Assembly: GCF_030435705.1 (NCBI RefSeq)
Contig: NZ_CP129381.1
Location: 1,302,001-1,366,000 of the forward strand
Reading direction: 5' to 3'
DNA: 64,000 nucleotides
Origin: Rhizobium sp. SSA_523
Lineage (GTDB): Bacteria; Pseudomonadota; Alphaproteobacteria; Rhizobiales; Rhizobiaceae
Shown here: one piece after another, positions 1 through 8,394 of the stretch
Layout: each line of letters starts with the position of its first letter
How positions within the stretch are numbered: position 1 is the stretch's first letter
Position numbers and translations under genes: made by a program
Notes under the pieces: generated by a model
The model's input: only the letters and a program-made list of their open reading frames with translations
Database searches by the model: none
Told to the model about the DNA's origin: nothing

Positions 1-77
1 AGTGCACTTCAGGGCTTAAATTTTGTGCGTATGCGAAAAATATCATGGACGCTGCGCGGTCAGGACGGGAGTTGCGC

Positions 78-779
78 ATGAAGATTGCCGATATGAACTG
101 GATGCAGGTTGAAGAGCGCGCCGCCAAGGACGACCGCTGCATTCTTCCGATCGGCAGCGTCGAGCAGCATGCCTATCTCAGCCTAGCCACCGACATGATC
201 CTGGCAGAGAAAGTCTCCGTGGATGCCGCCGAACCGCTTGGCGTTCCGGTCTTCCCGGTCCTGCCCTATGGCCTGGCATCGTCCTTCGCGACCTTCCCCG
301 GCACGCTGACGCTCTCGCTGTCCAGCTATATCGGCATTATCCGCGACCTGATGGACAGTATCCACCGCTCGGGCTTTCGCCGCATCCTGATCGTCAATGG
401 TCACGGCGGCAACACGCCGGCAACGGCCGTCATATCAGAGTGGCTGAATGCGCATCCGGACAGTTCGGTAAAATTCCATGACTGGTGGCGGGCGCCGCGG
501 ACCCTGGCGAAAGTGCAGGCCATCGATCCCGCTGCCTCGCATGCCTCATGGATGGAGAACTTCCCATGGACGCGGACGAATGATCCGCGACAGCCGTCAG
601 GCGCGAAACCGCAGGTGGATTATGCCCGCCTTGCGCGCATCGATGCCGGACGCAAGCGGGAGATGCTGGGAGATGGCAATTATCACGGCCTCTATCAGCG
701 TCCCGATGAAGACATGCTGGCGATTTGGGAGGTCGCTGTCGCGGAAACGCGGGATCTCCTGGAGGGTGACTGGCACTGA
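78..779 (+). CDS. creatininase-family amidohydrolase
   Basis: The family is metal-dependent and hydrolyses cyclic or linear amides (creatininase, formamide hydrolases, IolN-type lactone hydrolases). The protein is 233 aa, close to the usual 240-260. Metal-site residues seen are E29 and H31 in the GSVEQH motif, D39, and H109 in NGHGGN. The usual loop after EQH (GPHLP) is replaced by a shorter AYLS, so the pocket differs from true creatininase. I chose the ATG at 78 because GGGAG lies 7 bases upstream; an in-frame ATG at 45 would add 11 residues without a clear ribosome site. It is followed on the same strand by a Dpp-type ABC importer and a PuuE-like deacetylase, which suggests that the imported compound carries a ring or amide bond opened here. 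The exact substrate is not readable from sequence. Confidence 0.85.
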   Translation: MKIADMNWMQVEERAAKDDRCILPIGSVEQHAYLSLATDMILAEKVSVDAAEPLGVPVFPVLPYGLASSFATFPGTLTLSLSSYIGIIRDLMDSIHRSGFRRILIVNGHGGNTPATAVISEWLNAHPDSSVKFHDWWRAPRTLAKVQAIDPAASHASWMENFPWTRTNDPRQPSGAKPQVDYARLARIDAGRKREMLGDGNYHGLYQRPDEDMLAIWEVAVAETRDLLEGDWH

Positions 780-803
780 AGCATGCCGCGCGAGGAGCGT
801 ATG

Positions 804-821
804 TCGGCATTGCAATGCCGA
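804..821. repeat. 18-bp perfect palindrome in creatininase/ABC gap
   Basis: TCGGCATTGCAATGCCGA is a perfect palindrome lying in the 174-bp gap between the creatininase gene and the first permease gene. It could be a regulator operator or an intercistronic RNA hairpin. There is no T-run, so a classic terminator is unlikely. Confidence 0.45.
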
Positions 822-953
822 TGAACGCGAAAGCGAAGTTCACGCTTGAAGAGCGAATCCGGAAGATCTCGATGCGCTTTGGCATGACCTGAGCGCATCC
901 AATGCCAAACCAAGCCCGCGCAAGACGGGACGAATCATAAGGACGGGGATCCA

Positions 954-1925
954 GTGTTCGGTTTTATCCTGCAGCGCCTGTGGCAGGCATTCATCGTTGT
1001 CATTGCCATGTCGGCGCTGGTTTTCACCGGCGTCTATGCGGTGGGCAATCCCATCGACGTTCTGATTTCACCCGACGCGACACAGGATATCAGGGCCGCC
1101 GTCATTGCCCAATACGGCCTCGACCAGCCGTTATGGCGGCAGTATTTCGCCTTTGTCGGGCGTGTCTTCGAGGGCGATTTCGGGCGCTCGCTCGTCTACA
1201 ACATGCCGGTCAGCGAACTGATCCTGTCCCGATTGCCGGCCACGCTCGAACTGACCCTGGCAGCCGTCATTTTTGCCAGCCTGGTCGGCATTCCGATCGG
1301 CATGTATGCCGGTTACAAGCCGTATAGCCCGGTATCGCGCGCCATCATGGCCATTTCCATTCTCGGCTTTTCGGTGCCCACCTTCTGGTTCGGCCTGATG
1401 CTGATCATGGTCTTCGCCGTCCAGTTCGGCATCATGCCGGCGGGCGGACGCGGCGAAACGGTCAGCCTGTTCGGTGTCGACTTCTCCTTCCTGACGGCGG
1501 ACGGGCTGCGGCATCTCGTCCTGCCTGCTCTCAATCTGGCTCTGTTCAAGTTCTCCCTGATGATCCGGCTTGCGCGGGCCGGCACACGGGAACTGATGCT
1601 GAGCGACACCGTGAAATTCGCCCGCGCTGCCGGTCTGTCGGAATTTACGGTCCTCAGCCGCCATGTGCTTCGGCTGATCTCGATTCCGCTCGTTACCGTG
1701 TTCGGGCTGGAACTGGGCTCGACGCTGGCCTTTGCCGTCGTGACGGAAACGATCTTTTCCTGGCCGGGCCTCGGCAAGCTGATCATCGACAGCATCACCT
1801 CCCTCGATCGACCGGTCATGGTCGCCTACCTGATGCTGGTTGCCCTCCTTTTCATCGTCATCAACCTTGTGGTCGATCTCACCTATGCGCTGCTCGATCC
1901 GCGCCTGAGAAAGGGACGTGCCTGA
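954..1925 (+). CDS. ABC importer permease, DppB/OppB type
   Basis: Inner-membrane subunit of a peptide/opine/nickel-type ABC importer (binding-protein-dependent transport family). The 323-aa product has an N-terminal membrane helix (about residues 9-30), further helices from about residue 100 onward, and the cytoplasmic coupling segment RAAGLSEFTVLSRHVL that docks on the ATPase. It starts with GTG; AAGGACGGGG lies just upstream. The stop codon is one base before the next gene's ATG, so it is translationally coupled to the second permease. No binding-protein gene is present in this cluster within the window; it may lie upstream of base 1. Confidence 0.9.
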   Translation: MFGFILQRLWQAFIVVIAMSALVFTGVYAVGNPIDVLISPDATQDIRAAVIAQYGLDQPLWRQYFAFVGRVFEGDFGRSLVYNMPVSELILSRLPATLELTLAAVIFASLVGIPIGMYAGYKPYSPVSRAIMAISILGFSVPTFWFGLMLIMVFAVQFGIMPAGGRGETVSLFGVDFSFLTADGLRHLVLPALNLALFKFSLMIRLARAGTRELMLSDTVKFARAAGLSEFTVLSRHVLRLISIPLVTVFGLELGSTLAFAVVTETIFSWPGLGKLIIDSITSLDRPVMVAYLMLVALLFIVINLVVDLTYALLDPRLRKGRA

Positions 1926-1926
1926 C

Positions 1927-2802
1927 ATGCGCGACACTCTGTTTGGCCGTTTCCTCGAAGAATATACCCGCAACAAGGTCGCAACCGGTGCAGCGATCAT
2001 CGTCTTTCTCATCGTCCTGATCGCCTTGATCGCACCACTGGTCACGCCGCAGGACCCCTACGATCTCGGGAGCCTTGTCCTGCGCGATGCGCGCCGCCCG
2101 CCGGGCTATGTCGGCACCGGCGGCTATACACACTGGCTCGGCACCGATTCCCAGGGACGCGACCTGCTCTCGGCGATCATTTACGGTTTGCGGATCTCGC
2201 TGCAGATGGGCGTCATCGCCGGCAGCATTGCTTTCGTCATCGGCGCGATGGTCGGATGCTCGGCGGCCTATATCGGCGGGCGCTATGAAAGCCTGGTGAT
2301 GCGCATCGTCGATCTGCAGCTGTCCTTCCCGGCGATCCTGCTCGCCTTCGTCATCGCCGCATTGCTGGGACAGGGCCGCTACCAGCTCATCATGGCGCTG
2401 ATTTTCGCGCAATATGCCTATTTCGCCCGGACCGCCCATGGCGCGGCCTCAGCGGAGCGGCAGAAGGACTATGTCGAGGCGGCGCTATCCATTCCCCTTT
2501 CACCATTGCGGGTGGTGGTGAAGCATATCCTTCCCAATTCCCTGCCGCCGCTCATCGTGGTCGCGACGGTTCAGGTCGCAAGCGCCATTTCGCTCGAGGC
2601 CACCCTCTCCTTCCTCGGCGTCGGCCTGCCGCCCACAGAACCCTCGCTCGGAATGCTGATCTCCAACGGCTTCCAATATCTGCTGTCAGGCCGCTACTGG
2701 ATCTCCATCTATCCCGGCGTGGCGCTCATCCTCTTCATCGTGTCGCTGAACCTCGTTGGCGACCAGATCCGCGATCAGCTCAACCCGAGGCTCCGCCGAT
2801 GA
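1927..2802 (+). CDS. ABC importer permease, DppC/OppC type
   Basis: Second transmembrane subunit of the same importer. It carries the typical N-terminal OppC_N-like helix (about residues 20-40), the segment LGTDSQGRDLLSAIIYG that marks DppC proteins, and a coupling motif around AALSIPLSPLRVVVKHILPN. I prefer the ATG at 1927 over the GTG at 1918 because AAGGGA at 1911-1916 is correctly spaced only for the former. The end overlaps the ATPase gene by ATGA at 2799. The substrate class (peptide, opine or other small amide) follows from the family only. Confidence 0.9.
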   Translation: MRDTLFGRFLEEYTRNKVATGAAIIVFLIVLIALIAPLVTPQDPYDLGSLVLRDARRPPGYVGTGGYTHWLGTDSQGRDLLSAIIYGLRISLQMGVIAGSIAFVIGAMVGCSAAYIGGRYESLVMRIVDLQLSFPAILLAFVIAALLGQGRYQLIMALIFAQYAYFARTAHGAASAERQKDYVEAALSIPLSPLRVVVKHILPNSLPPLIVVATVQVASAISLEATLSFLGVGLPPTEPSLGMLISNGFQYLLSGRYWISIYPGVALILFIVSLNLVGDQIRDQLNPRLRR

Positions 2803-4526
2803 CCGACACGCAGCCGCAGACCATCACGACGCCCTTGCTCGAGGTCGCCAATCTCGTCACATGGTTCCCGACCGCACGGGGCGAGATCAAGGCCGTCGAC
2901 GGTGTGTCCTTCTCTCTGGCGCCGGGCGAGGTTCTGGGCCTGGTCGGCGAATCCGGCTCCGGGAAATCGATCACCGGCTTTTCCATCATCGGCTTGATCG
3001 ACGAGCCGGGGCGCATCCGCGAAGGCTCCATCAAGCTGGAGGGACGCGAACTGATCGGACTGTCGTCCAGCGAATTGCGCGCCATCCGCGGCAAGACCAT
3101 CTCGATGGTCTTCCAGGACCCGATGATGACGCTGAACCCGGTGCTCAGCATCGGCACGCAGATCAAGCTGGCGCTCGAAGCGCATGAGACGATCCGCGCA
3201 AGCGATGCCCGCGCGCGGGCCATCAAGGCGCTGGCGCAGGTTCGCATTTCCGAGCCCGAGCGCAAGGTGGATTTCTTCCCGCACCAGTTCTCCGGCGGCA
3301 TGCGCCAGCGCGTCGCCATTGCCATTGCCCTCCTGCACCGCCCGAAACTGATCATCTGCGACGAGCCGACCACCGCGCTTGACGTCTCGATCCAGGCGGA
3401 GATCCTTGCCGAGATGAAGGAACTGGTCGCCGAACTCGGCACGGCGCTGATCTGGATCAGCCATGATCTGGCGATCGTATCATCCATCGCAGATCGCGTG
3501 GCGGTCATGAAGACGGGCAAAATCGTCGAAATCGGTCCGGCCCTCGGCGTCTTGACCAGGCCACAGCATGATTACACCCGCGCATTGCTGGATGCCCTGC
3601 CATCCAGGGCCAAACCCGGGCAGCTTCTTCTGCGCGGCACCGGCATTGCCGATGCCGCACCTCCGCCGCGGAAGGCCGCAACCGCCAATCTGCCGCCGCT
3701 CGGCAGTCCCTATCTGGTGATCGATCAGGCGGTGAAACGGTTCGAAAAACCTGCGGGCATCATGCGCCGGCTGGCGATGAAGTCGGGCATTGCCCAACCG
3801 GTAACGGCTGTCCAGGCAGTCGACGGCGTCAGTCTCGTCCTCAAGCGCGGCGAGGTGCTGGGTCTCGTCGGCGAATCCGGATCCGGCAAATCTACCCTTG
3901 GCCGCATGGCCGCCGGCATCACCGTTCCGACCGCCGGCACCATTCGTCTCAATGGACAGCCGGTGATGAGCGGCGGCCGCAGCCCCGCGAAGATCACCAC
4001 CCGCATCCAGACGATTTTCCAGGATCCCTTCGCCTCTCTCAACGGCCGCATGCGCATTGGCGATATCGTGGCGGAAGGACCGCTCGCCCACAGGCTCGTG
4101 ACCCGCGCAGAAGCCGCGCGCTATGTGGCGGACTGGCTCGCGGCCGTGGGGCTTGATCCCGCCTTTGCCAATCGCTTCCCGCATCAGTTTTCCGGCGGGC
4201 AGAGGCAGCGGATCGCGATTGCCCGCGCGCTTGCCATGCAACCGGATGTCGTCGTCTGCGATGAGCCGGTGGCGTCGCTTGACGTGTCGATCCAGGCGCA
4301 GATCATCAATCTGCTGATCCGTTTGCGATCGGAACTGGACCTGTCGCTGATCTTCATCAGCCATGACCTGTCGGTCGTGCGCCATCTGTGCGACCGCGTT
4401 GCCATCATGTATCGCGGGCGGATCGTCGAAGAGGGCGATGCCGGCACGATCTATGCCGATCCACAGCACGATTACACCAAGCGCCTGCTGGCGGCGGTAC
4501 CGGTACTGCCGCAGGCTGCCGAATAA
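2799..4526 (+). CDS. fused double ABC ATPase, DppD-DppF/GsiA type
   Basis: One 575-aa polypeptide carries both nucleotide-binding domains that other importers encode as separate DppD and DppF. Domain 1 has Walker A GESGSGKS at residues 50-57, signature FSGGMRQR and Walker [13 protein letters not shown]. Domain 2 has a second GESGSGKS at 358-365, signature FSGGQRQR and Walker B VVVCDEPVASLD. An oligopeptide-transporter C-terminal segment follows domain 1 around residue 235. Both sites look catalytically intact. Its ATG overlaps the permease stop, and it is followed after 16 bases by the deacetylase gene, so all belong to one operon. Confidence 0.93.
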   Translation: MTDTQPQTITTPLLEVANLVTWFPTARGEIKAVDGVSFSLAPGEVLGLVGESGSGKSITGFSIIGLIDEPGRIREGSIKLEGRELIGLSSSELRAIRGKTISMVFQDPMMTLNPVLSIGTQIKLALEAHETIRASDARARAIKALAQVRISEPERKVDFFPHQFSGGMRQRVAIAIALLHRPKLIICDEPTTALDVSIQAEILAEMKELVAELGTALIWISHDLAIVSSIADRVAVMKTGKIVEIGPALGVLTRPQHDYTRALLDALPSRAKPGQLLLRGTGIADAAPPPRKAATANLPPLGSPYLVIDQAVKRFEKPAGIMRRLAMKSGIAQPVTAVQAVDGVSLVLKRGEVLGLVGESGSGKSTLGRMAAGITVPTAGTIRLNGQPVMSGGRSPAKITTRIQTIFQDPFASLNGRMRIGDIVAEGPLAHRLVTRAEAARYVADWLAAVGLDPAFANRFPHQFSGGQRQRIAIARALAMQPDVVVCDEPVASLDVSIQAQIINLLIRLRSELDLSLIFISHDLSVVRHLCDRVAIMYRGRIVEEGDAGTIYADPQHDYTKRLLAAVPVLPQAAE

Positions 4527-4542
4527 CGAGAGGGAGAGTTGA

Positions 4543-5421
4543 ATGGAACCTTGGGAATGGGATGAGGCGACCTGGCGCGGCAAGGTCGAAAAGGTACGCG
4601 CCGGCCGGTCGCTGAAGCCGAAGGCCTGGCAAAATGGCGCCCGCTGCGCCGTTGCGCTCTCCTTCGACAGCGACCACGAGACGAACGAGCTGCGCGATGG
4701 CGGCGAATCCATCGGCCGCCTGTCGCAGGGCCAGTATGGCAACAGGGTCGGCATCCCGCGTATCCTCCAGACGCTGCGGGCAGCAGAGATTCCTGCAACC
4801 TTTTTCGTGCCGGCCGTTGCCGCTCTCCTCTACCCGGATGAACAACGACAGGTCATCGCCGAGGGCCATGAAATCGGCCTGCATGGCTGGATCCACGAGG
4901 TCAATACCAAGGTGCCGCCGGAGAAAGAGCGCGAACTGCATCTACGCGCCGCCGACACGCTGGAAAAGATCACCGGCGTGCGCGCCGTCGGCATGCGGAC
5001 CCCGTCCTGGGACTTCTCATCGGTGACGCTCGAGATCGAGCGCGAACTCGGCCTGCTCTACGATAGCTCGCTGATGGCCGACGACGATCCGTATGAGCTG
5101 GTTGAGGATGGCGAGCCGACGGGCATGGTGGAATTGCCCGTCGAATGGATTCGCGATGACGCCGTCTATTTCAACATGAACCGGTTTACCGCGCACAGGC
5201 CCTATACGCCGCCCCCCGCAGTGCTCGACATCTTCAAGCGCGAATTCGACCGCGCCTATGAGGAAGGCGGTCTCTTTCTGCTCACCATGCACCCGCATGT
5301 GACCGGCTATCGTTCGCGCATCTTCATCCTTGAAGAGCTGATCCGTCATATTCAGGGTCATGACGATGTCTGGTTCGCCACGCATGCCGATATTGCCCGC
5401 TTCGTGAAACAGGGCCATTAG
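4543..5421 (+). CDS. polysaccharide-deacetylase family protein, PuuE-like
   Basis: NodB-homology fold, 292 aa. The family removes acetyl groups from sugars or, in the PuuE branch, opens cyclic amides such as allantoin. Metal-site residues seen are D42/D44 in SFDSDHE and H114/H118 in HGWIHE; the MRTPSW motif follows. There is no signal peptide, so it acts in the cytoplasm, which favours a PuuE-like small-molecule hydrolase over a cell-wall deacetylase. GAGAGGGAGAG lies before its ATG, 16 bases after the ATPase stop. Together with the creatininase homologue it gives this importer two amide-hydrolysing enzymes. Confidence 0.85.
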   Translation: MEPWEWDEATWRGKVEKVRAGRSLKPKAWQNGARCAVALSFDSDHETNELRDGGESIGRLSQGQYGNRVGIPRILQTLRAAEIPATFFVPAVAALLYPDEQRQVIAEGHEIGLHGWIHEVNTKVPPEKERELHLRAADTLEKITGVRAVGMRTPSWDFSSVTLEIERELGLLYDSSLMADDDPYELVEDGEPTGMVELPVEWIRDDAVYFNMNRFTAHRPYTPPPAVLDIFKREFDRAYEEGGLFLLTMHPHVTGYRSRIFILEELIRHIQGHDDVWFATHADIARFVKQGH

Positions 5422-5618
5422 GCGCAGGAGGTCAACGATCCCGGTCCGGAAGCCGAGCTCCGAGAGCAAGCGCTCAAGGATCAGGGCCGCCTTGCGAACC
5501 GGTCAGCCTTCTTTGCGTGCGGTGAACAATAGTCCTGCACCGGGCACCTGTATGGCGTGTCCGCGCGTGACACATTTCGGCGGGTCAGCCTCTGCCGCCT
5601 GTCCTTCTCCAGTCCGGG

Positions 5619-5643
5619 GGAACTTCCGGATGTGACGCCTGTT
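5619..5643 (+). promoter_or_regulatory. EcfG-like general-stress promoter
   Basis: GGAAC at 5619-5623 is followed after 16 bases by TGTT at 5640-5643, close to the rhizobial EcfG (sigma of the general stress response) pattern GGAAC-N16/17-CGTT. It lies 31 bases before the DUF4142 start codon. The match is by eye, with one mismatch in the -10 half. Confidence 0.5.
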
Positions 5644-5673
5644 AGAGCGCCGCCCCTTAAGATGGAGATAACC

Positions 5674-6234
5674 ATGAACCGCCGACATATCATGAAGGCA
5701 GCTGTTGCGATCGCCGCCGTCCCCGCACTGCTGTCCTCAACATCCGCCTCAGCGCAATCGGCCAGTGCGCCGGGCGAGGCCGAAAAGAAGCATGCAATGG
5801 CGACCAAACCGGTCGGCGCGCTCTCGCTGGCGACAAGCCGACTTGCCACGAGCAAGGCAACCGATCCTATGGTCAAGGCCTTCGCCAAATGGGAGGTCGC
5901 CGAGCAGGAAACCATTGCCGACATTCTGAAAACGATGGAAGCGGCCGGAAAGGCCGAAGGGGCGCTGAAGCCGCCATCCGATCAGGAGGTGGAAGCCATG
6001 CTCGATGCCGAGGGCAAGGCCGCGCTCGACAAGCTGAAAGCCGCAAGCGGCGCCGAATTCGACAAGGCTTACGTCACGGCGCAACTCGATGGACACCGCA
6101 AGCTCCTGACGATCCAGGAAGATTACCTGAAGGTCGGGCAGAACCGCGAGCATCTGAGCGTCACCAAACTGGCACGCGGACAGATCCAGGAACATATCGA
6201 TCATCTGGACATGCTGAAATCCAGCCTGGGCTGA
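5674..6234 (+). CDS. exported DUF4142 protein
   Basis: The 186-aa product has an N-terminal twin-arginine-like leader (NRRHIMK, then an alanine-rich hydrophobic stretch, ending near SASAQS), so the mature protein is probably periplasmic. The rest is a helical, ferritin-like DUF4142 domain with the typical segment LATSKATDPMVKAFAKWEV and a second helix pair ending in QEHIDHL. The biochemical role of the family is unknown; members are often stress-induced in rhizobia. The ATG at 5674 is preceded by ATGGAG at a good distance; an upstream in-frame start at 5557 would bury the leader. A hairpin terminator follows 24 bases after the stop, so it is a single-gene unit. Confidence 0.85.
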   Translation: MNRRHIMKAAVAIAAVPALLSSTSASAQSASAPGEAEKKHAMATKPVGALSLATSRLATSKATDPMVKAFAKWEVAEQETIADILKTMEAAGKAEGALKPPSDQEVEAMLDAEGKAALDKLKAASGAEFDKAYVTAQLDGHRKLLTIQEDYLKVGQNREHLSVTKLARGQIQEHIDHLDMLKSSLG

Positions 6235-6258
6235 CGATTTCAGGCGATCGACAGACGG

Positions 6259-6280
6259 AGGCCAGGGCGCCTGGCCTTTG
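6259..6280 (+). terminator. rho-independent-type terminator after DUF4142 gene
   Basis: AGGCCAGG and CCTGGCCT form an 8-bp perfect stem with a GCG loop, followed by TTTG. It sits 24 bases past the stop codon at 6234, between two convergent units. Confidence 0.7.
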
Positions 6281-6351
6281 TCGAAGCTTCCGTGTCTTGT
6301 TGCCGTATCTGCGGACGATCTTGAACCGGAAGGCGTGCAGCCGACTGAAGA

Positions 6352-7851
6352 TCACGTTTCCCTGGATGCGGACTGGCGCCGCCTGAGCATCGAGATCAGG
6401 GGCGATATCCAGATCAGAAGGGTGATGGCGCCCAGCGATGCCGCGATCGGCCGGTCGAAGAAGGCGAGCAGCGATCCGCCGGACTTCATCATAGAGGTGA
6501 GGAAATTCTGCTCAACGAGCGGCCCGAGGACGATGCCGAGAACGAAGGGCGCAATCGGAATGCCGTTCTCTTCCATGAAATAGCCGACGACACCGAAAGC
6601 CAGAGCCACGCCGACGGCCGTGATCGTGTTCTCCACGGCGAAGGAGCCCACCATGCAGAACACCAGGATGATCGGCATCAGAATGGGAAGCTTCACCTTC
6701 AGGATCATCCGGCCGCAGCGGATCGCCGCCCAGCCGAGGGGAATCATCAGCAGGTTGGCCAAGATGAAGGCCATGAAGATGCCGTAGACGGTGACCGGAT
6801 TGTTGAGGAAGATGGTCGGCCCTGGATTGACGCCCTTCATGAACAGCACGCCGATGACGATCGCAGTGATCGCATCGCCTGGAATGCCGAAGACAAGTGC
6901 CGGCACATATGCACCGCTGACGGCGGCATTGTTCGCCGCACCTGCGGCGGCAAGGCCCTCCTGCGAACCGCGCCCATATTCCTGAGGGTTCTTCGAGAAT
7001 TTCTTGGCAAGCGAATAGGATACCCAGGCCGCGATATCCGCTCCAGCGCCGGGCACGATCCCGATGATCGTTCCGAGAACATTGCCTTGCGCGATCGCCC
7101 TGCGCTGGCGCCACAGGATGCGGGTCTGGCCTGAAAACACGCCCTTGAGCTCCACCTGTTCGAGCGGCAGCTGCGGATTGCGGCGGGCATAGAAGCGGAA
7201 GATTTCGGCAACGGCAAAGACACCGATCATGACCGGGACAAGCGAAACGCCGCCGATCAGGGCTGAACTGCCGAAGGTGAAGCGCGGCACGCCGCTGACG
7301 GGATCGATGCCGATGGTGGAGACCAGCAGACCGAGGGAAAGCGAGATGATGCCCTTGATCGGCGATCCCTGCATGATGAAGGCGGATGTCGTCAGGCCGA
7401 GCAGGCAGAGCCAGAAATATTCGAAGCTGCTGAACTTGAGGGCGATTGCCGCGAGAGGCGGCGCGAAAACGGAGAGCACGAGGGCGCCGAAAATGCCGCC
7501 GATCGCCGAGGTGAGCAGGCAAATGCCGAGCGAGACATGGGCAAGCCCCTTCTTGGTAAGAGAATATGCATCATCCGTGTAGGCGGCCGAGGCCGGGGTC
7601 CCCGGCATGCGGAGCAAAGCCGAGGGAATGTCTCCCGCAAACATCGCCATGGCGGACGCGGTCACCATCGCCGCCACTGCCGGTACCGGGTCCATGTAGA
7701 ATGTCACAGGGACAAGCAGTGCCGTCGCCATTGTCGCGGTCAGCCCCGGCACGGCGCCCAAGAACAGGCCGAACACGGCGCTGCCGAGGATTACCGCCAG
7801 CACATAAGGAGAGAAGAGTTCGGCAGCTGCCGCAAGGATATTCGCCATCAT
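6352..7851 (-). CDS. tctA: tripartite tricarboxylate transporter large permease TctA
   Basis: Large membrane subunit of a TTT importer (12-helix class), 499 aa, the normal length. Glycine-rich family segments are visible: FLGAVPGLTATMATALLVP near the N-terminus and GIVPGAGADIAAWVSY in the middle. It overlaps tctB by ATGA at 7848-7851 and is the last gene of the aldolase-tctC-tctB-tctA operon. TTT systems move carboxylates, usually citrate-like or aromatic acids, driven by ion gradients. The aldolase/dehydratase gene at the operon head suggests a sugar acid or oxo-acid here, which is inference. Confidence 0.93.
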   Translation of the reverse strand: MMANILAAAAELFSPYVLAVILGSAVFGLFLGAVPGLTATMATALLVPVTFYMDPVPAVAAMVTASAMAMFAGDIPSALLRMPGTPASAAYTDDAYSLTKKGLAHVSLGICLLTSAIGGIFGALVLSVFAPPLAAIALKFSSFEYFWLCLLGLTTSAFIMQGSPIKGIISLSLGLLVSTIGIDPVSGVPRFTFGSSALIGGVSLVPVMIGVFAVAEIFRFYARRNPQLPLEQVELKGVFSGQTRILWRQRRAIAQGNVLGTIIGIVPGAGADIAAWVSYSLAKKFSKNPQEYGRGSQEGLAAAGAANNAAVSGAYVPALVFGIPGDAITAIVIGVLFMKGVNPGPTIFLNNPVTVYGIFMAFILANLLMIPLGWAAIRCGRMILKVKLPILMPIILVFCMVGSFAVENTITAVGVALAFGVVGYFMEENGIPIAPFVLGIVLGPLVEQNFLTSMMKSGGSLLAFFDRPIAASLGAITLLIWISPLISMLRRRQSASRET

Positions 7852-8333
7852 AGCCAGAGCGCCCAGGGTTGGAGCAGACCGCGCGGCAGAGGCACGAGCA
7901 GGCCCTTCGAAAACATCAGATAGATGATGATGCTGGCGAGCAGGGAGAGCGCGATGGCCTTGGGAAACCGCATACCGCCGAAGATCAGCAGGATTGTGAG
8001 TGTCGCGGTCGCGAGCGGAATGAAGCCGATCAGGTCGCTGAGATAGATATAGGAAAGCATCGCCAGGAGGACCAGAACGGGTCCGCCGAGCCTTGGGGCC
8101 TCGGCAGGCGCGGCTGCGTCCTCATCCTCGTTTTGCCCTGCATCCGGCTTCACGACGGCGAGTGTCACGCCCGCCGCCACAGCCGCAACGCCAAGCAGAG
8201 CCGGGAAAAATCCCGGGCCGTAAGTGATGTGCGTGCCCGACATCGGCTCCGGGAGCTGCAGAGACATGTAGATGATGACGATGCCGACCACCGCCACGAG
8301 AAGGCCAAGCCTTCTGTCCCCAAGATTGGTCAT
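7848..8333 (-). CDS. tctB: tripartite tricarboxylate transporter small permease TctB
   Basis: The 161-aa product has four hydrophobic helices, as is usual for TctB: about residues 9-28, 40-62, 85-105 and 120-150, split by an acidic loop rich in D, E and A. It is coupled to tctA by an ATGA overlap and separated from tctC by a gap filled with a strong hairpin. The small subunit is needed for transport with TctA but has no known catalytic residues. Confidence 0.9.
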   Translation of the reverse strand: MTNLGDRRLGLLVAVVGIVIIYMSLQLPEPMSGTHITYGPGFFPALLGVAAVAAGVTLAVVKPDAGQNEDEDAAAPAEAPRLGGPVLVLLAMLSYIYLSDLIGFIPLATATLTILLIFGGMRFPKAIALSLLASIIIYLMFSKGLLVPLPRGLLQPWALWL

Positions 8334-8345
8334 GAAATCTCTCCC

Positions 8346-8384
8346 GACTGAAGAGGTGAAGCCACCGGCCTCACCTCTTCAGTC
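8346..8384 (-). other. intercistronic hairpin between tctC and tctB
   Basis: GACTGAAGAGGTGA (8346-8359) and TCACCTCTTCAGTC (8371-8384) form a 14-bp perfect stem; inside the loop, GCC and GGC can add three pairs. There is no clear T-run. The position, just after the binding-protein gene and before the permeases, fits an mRNA-stabilising or attenuating hairpin that raises tctC product over membrane subunits. Confidence 0.75.
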
Positions 8385-8394
8385 TCCTTCGACG

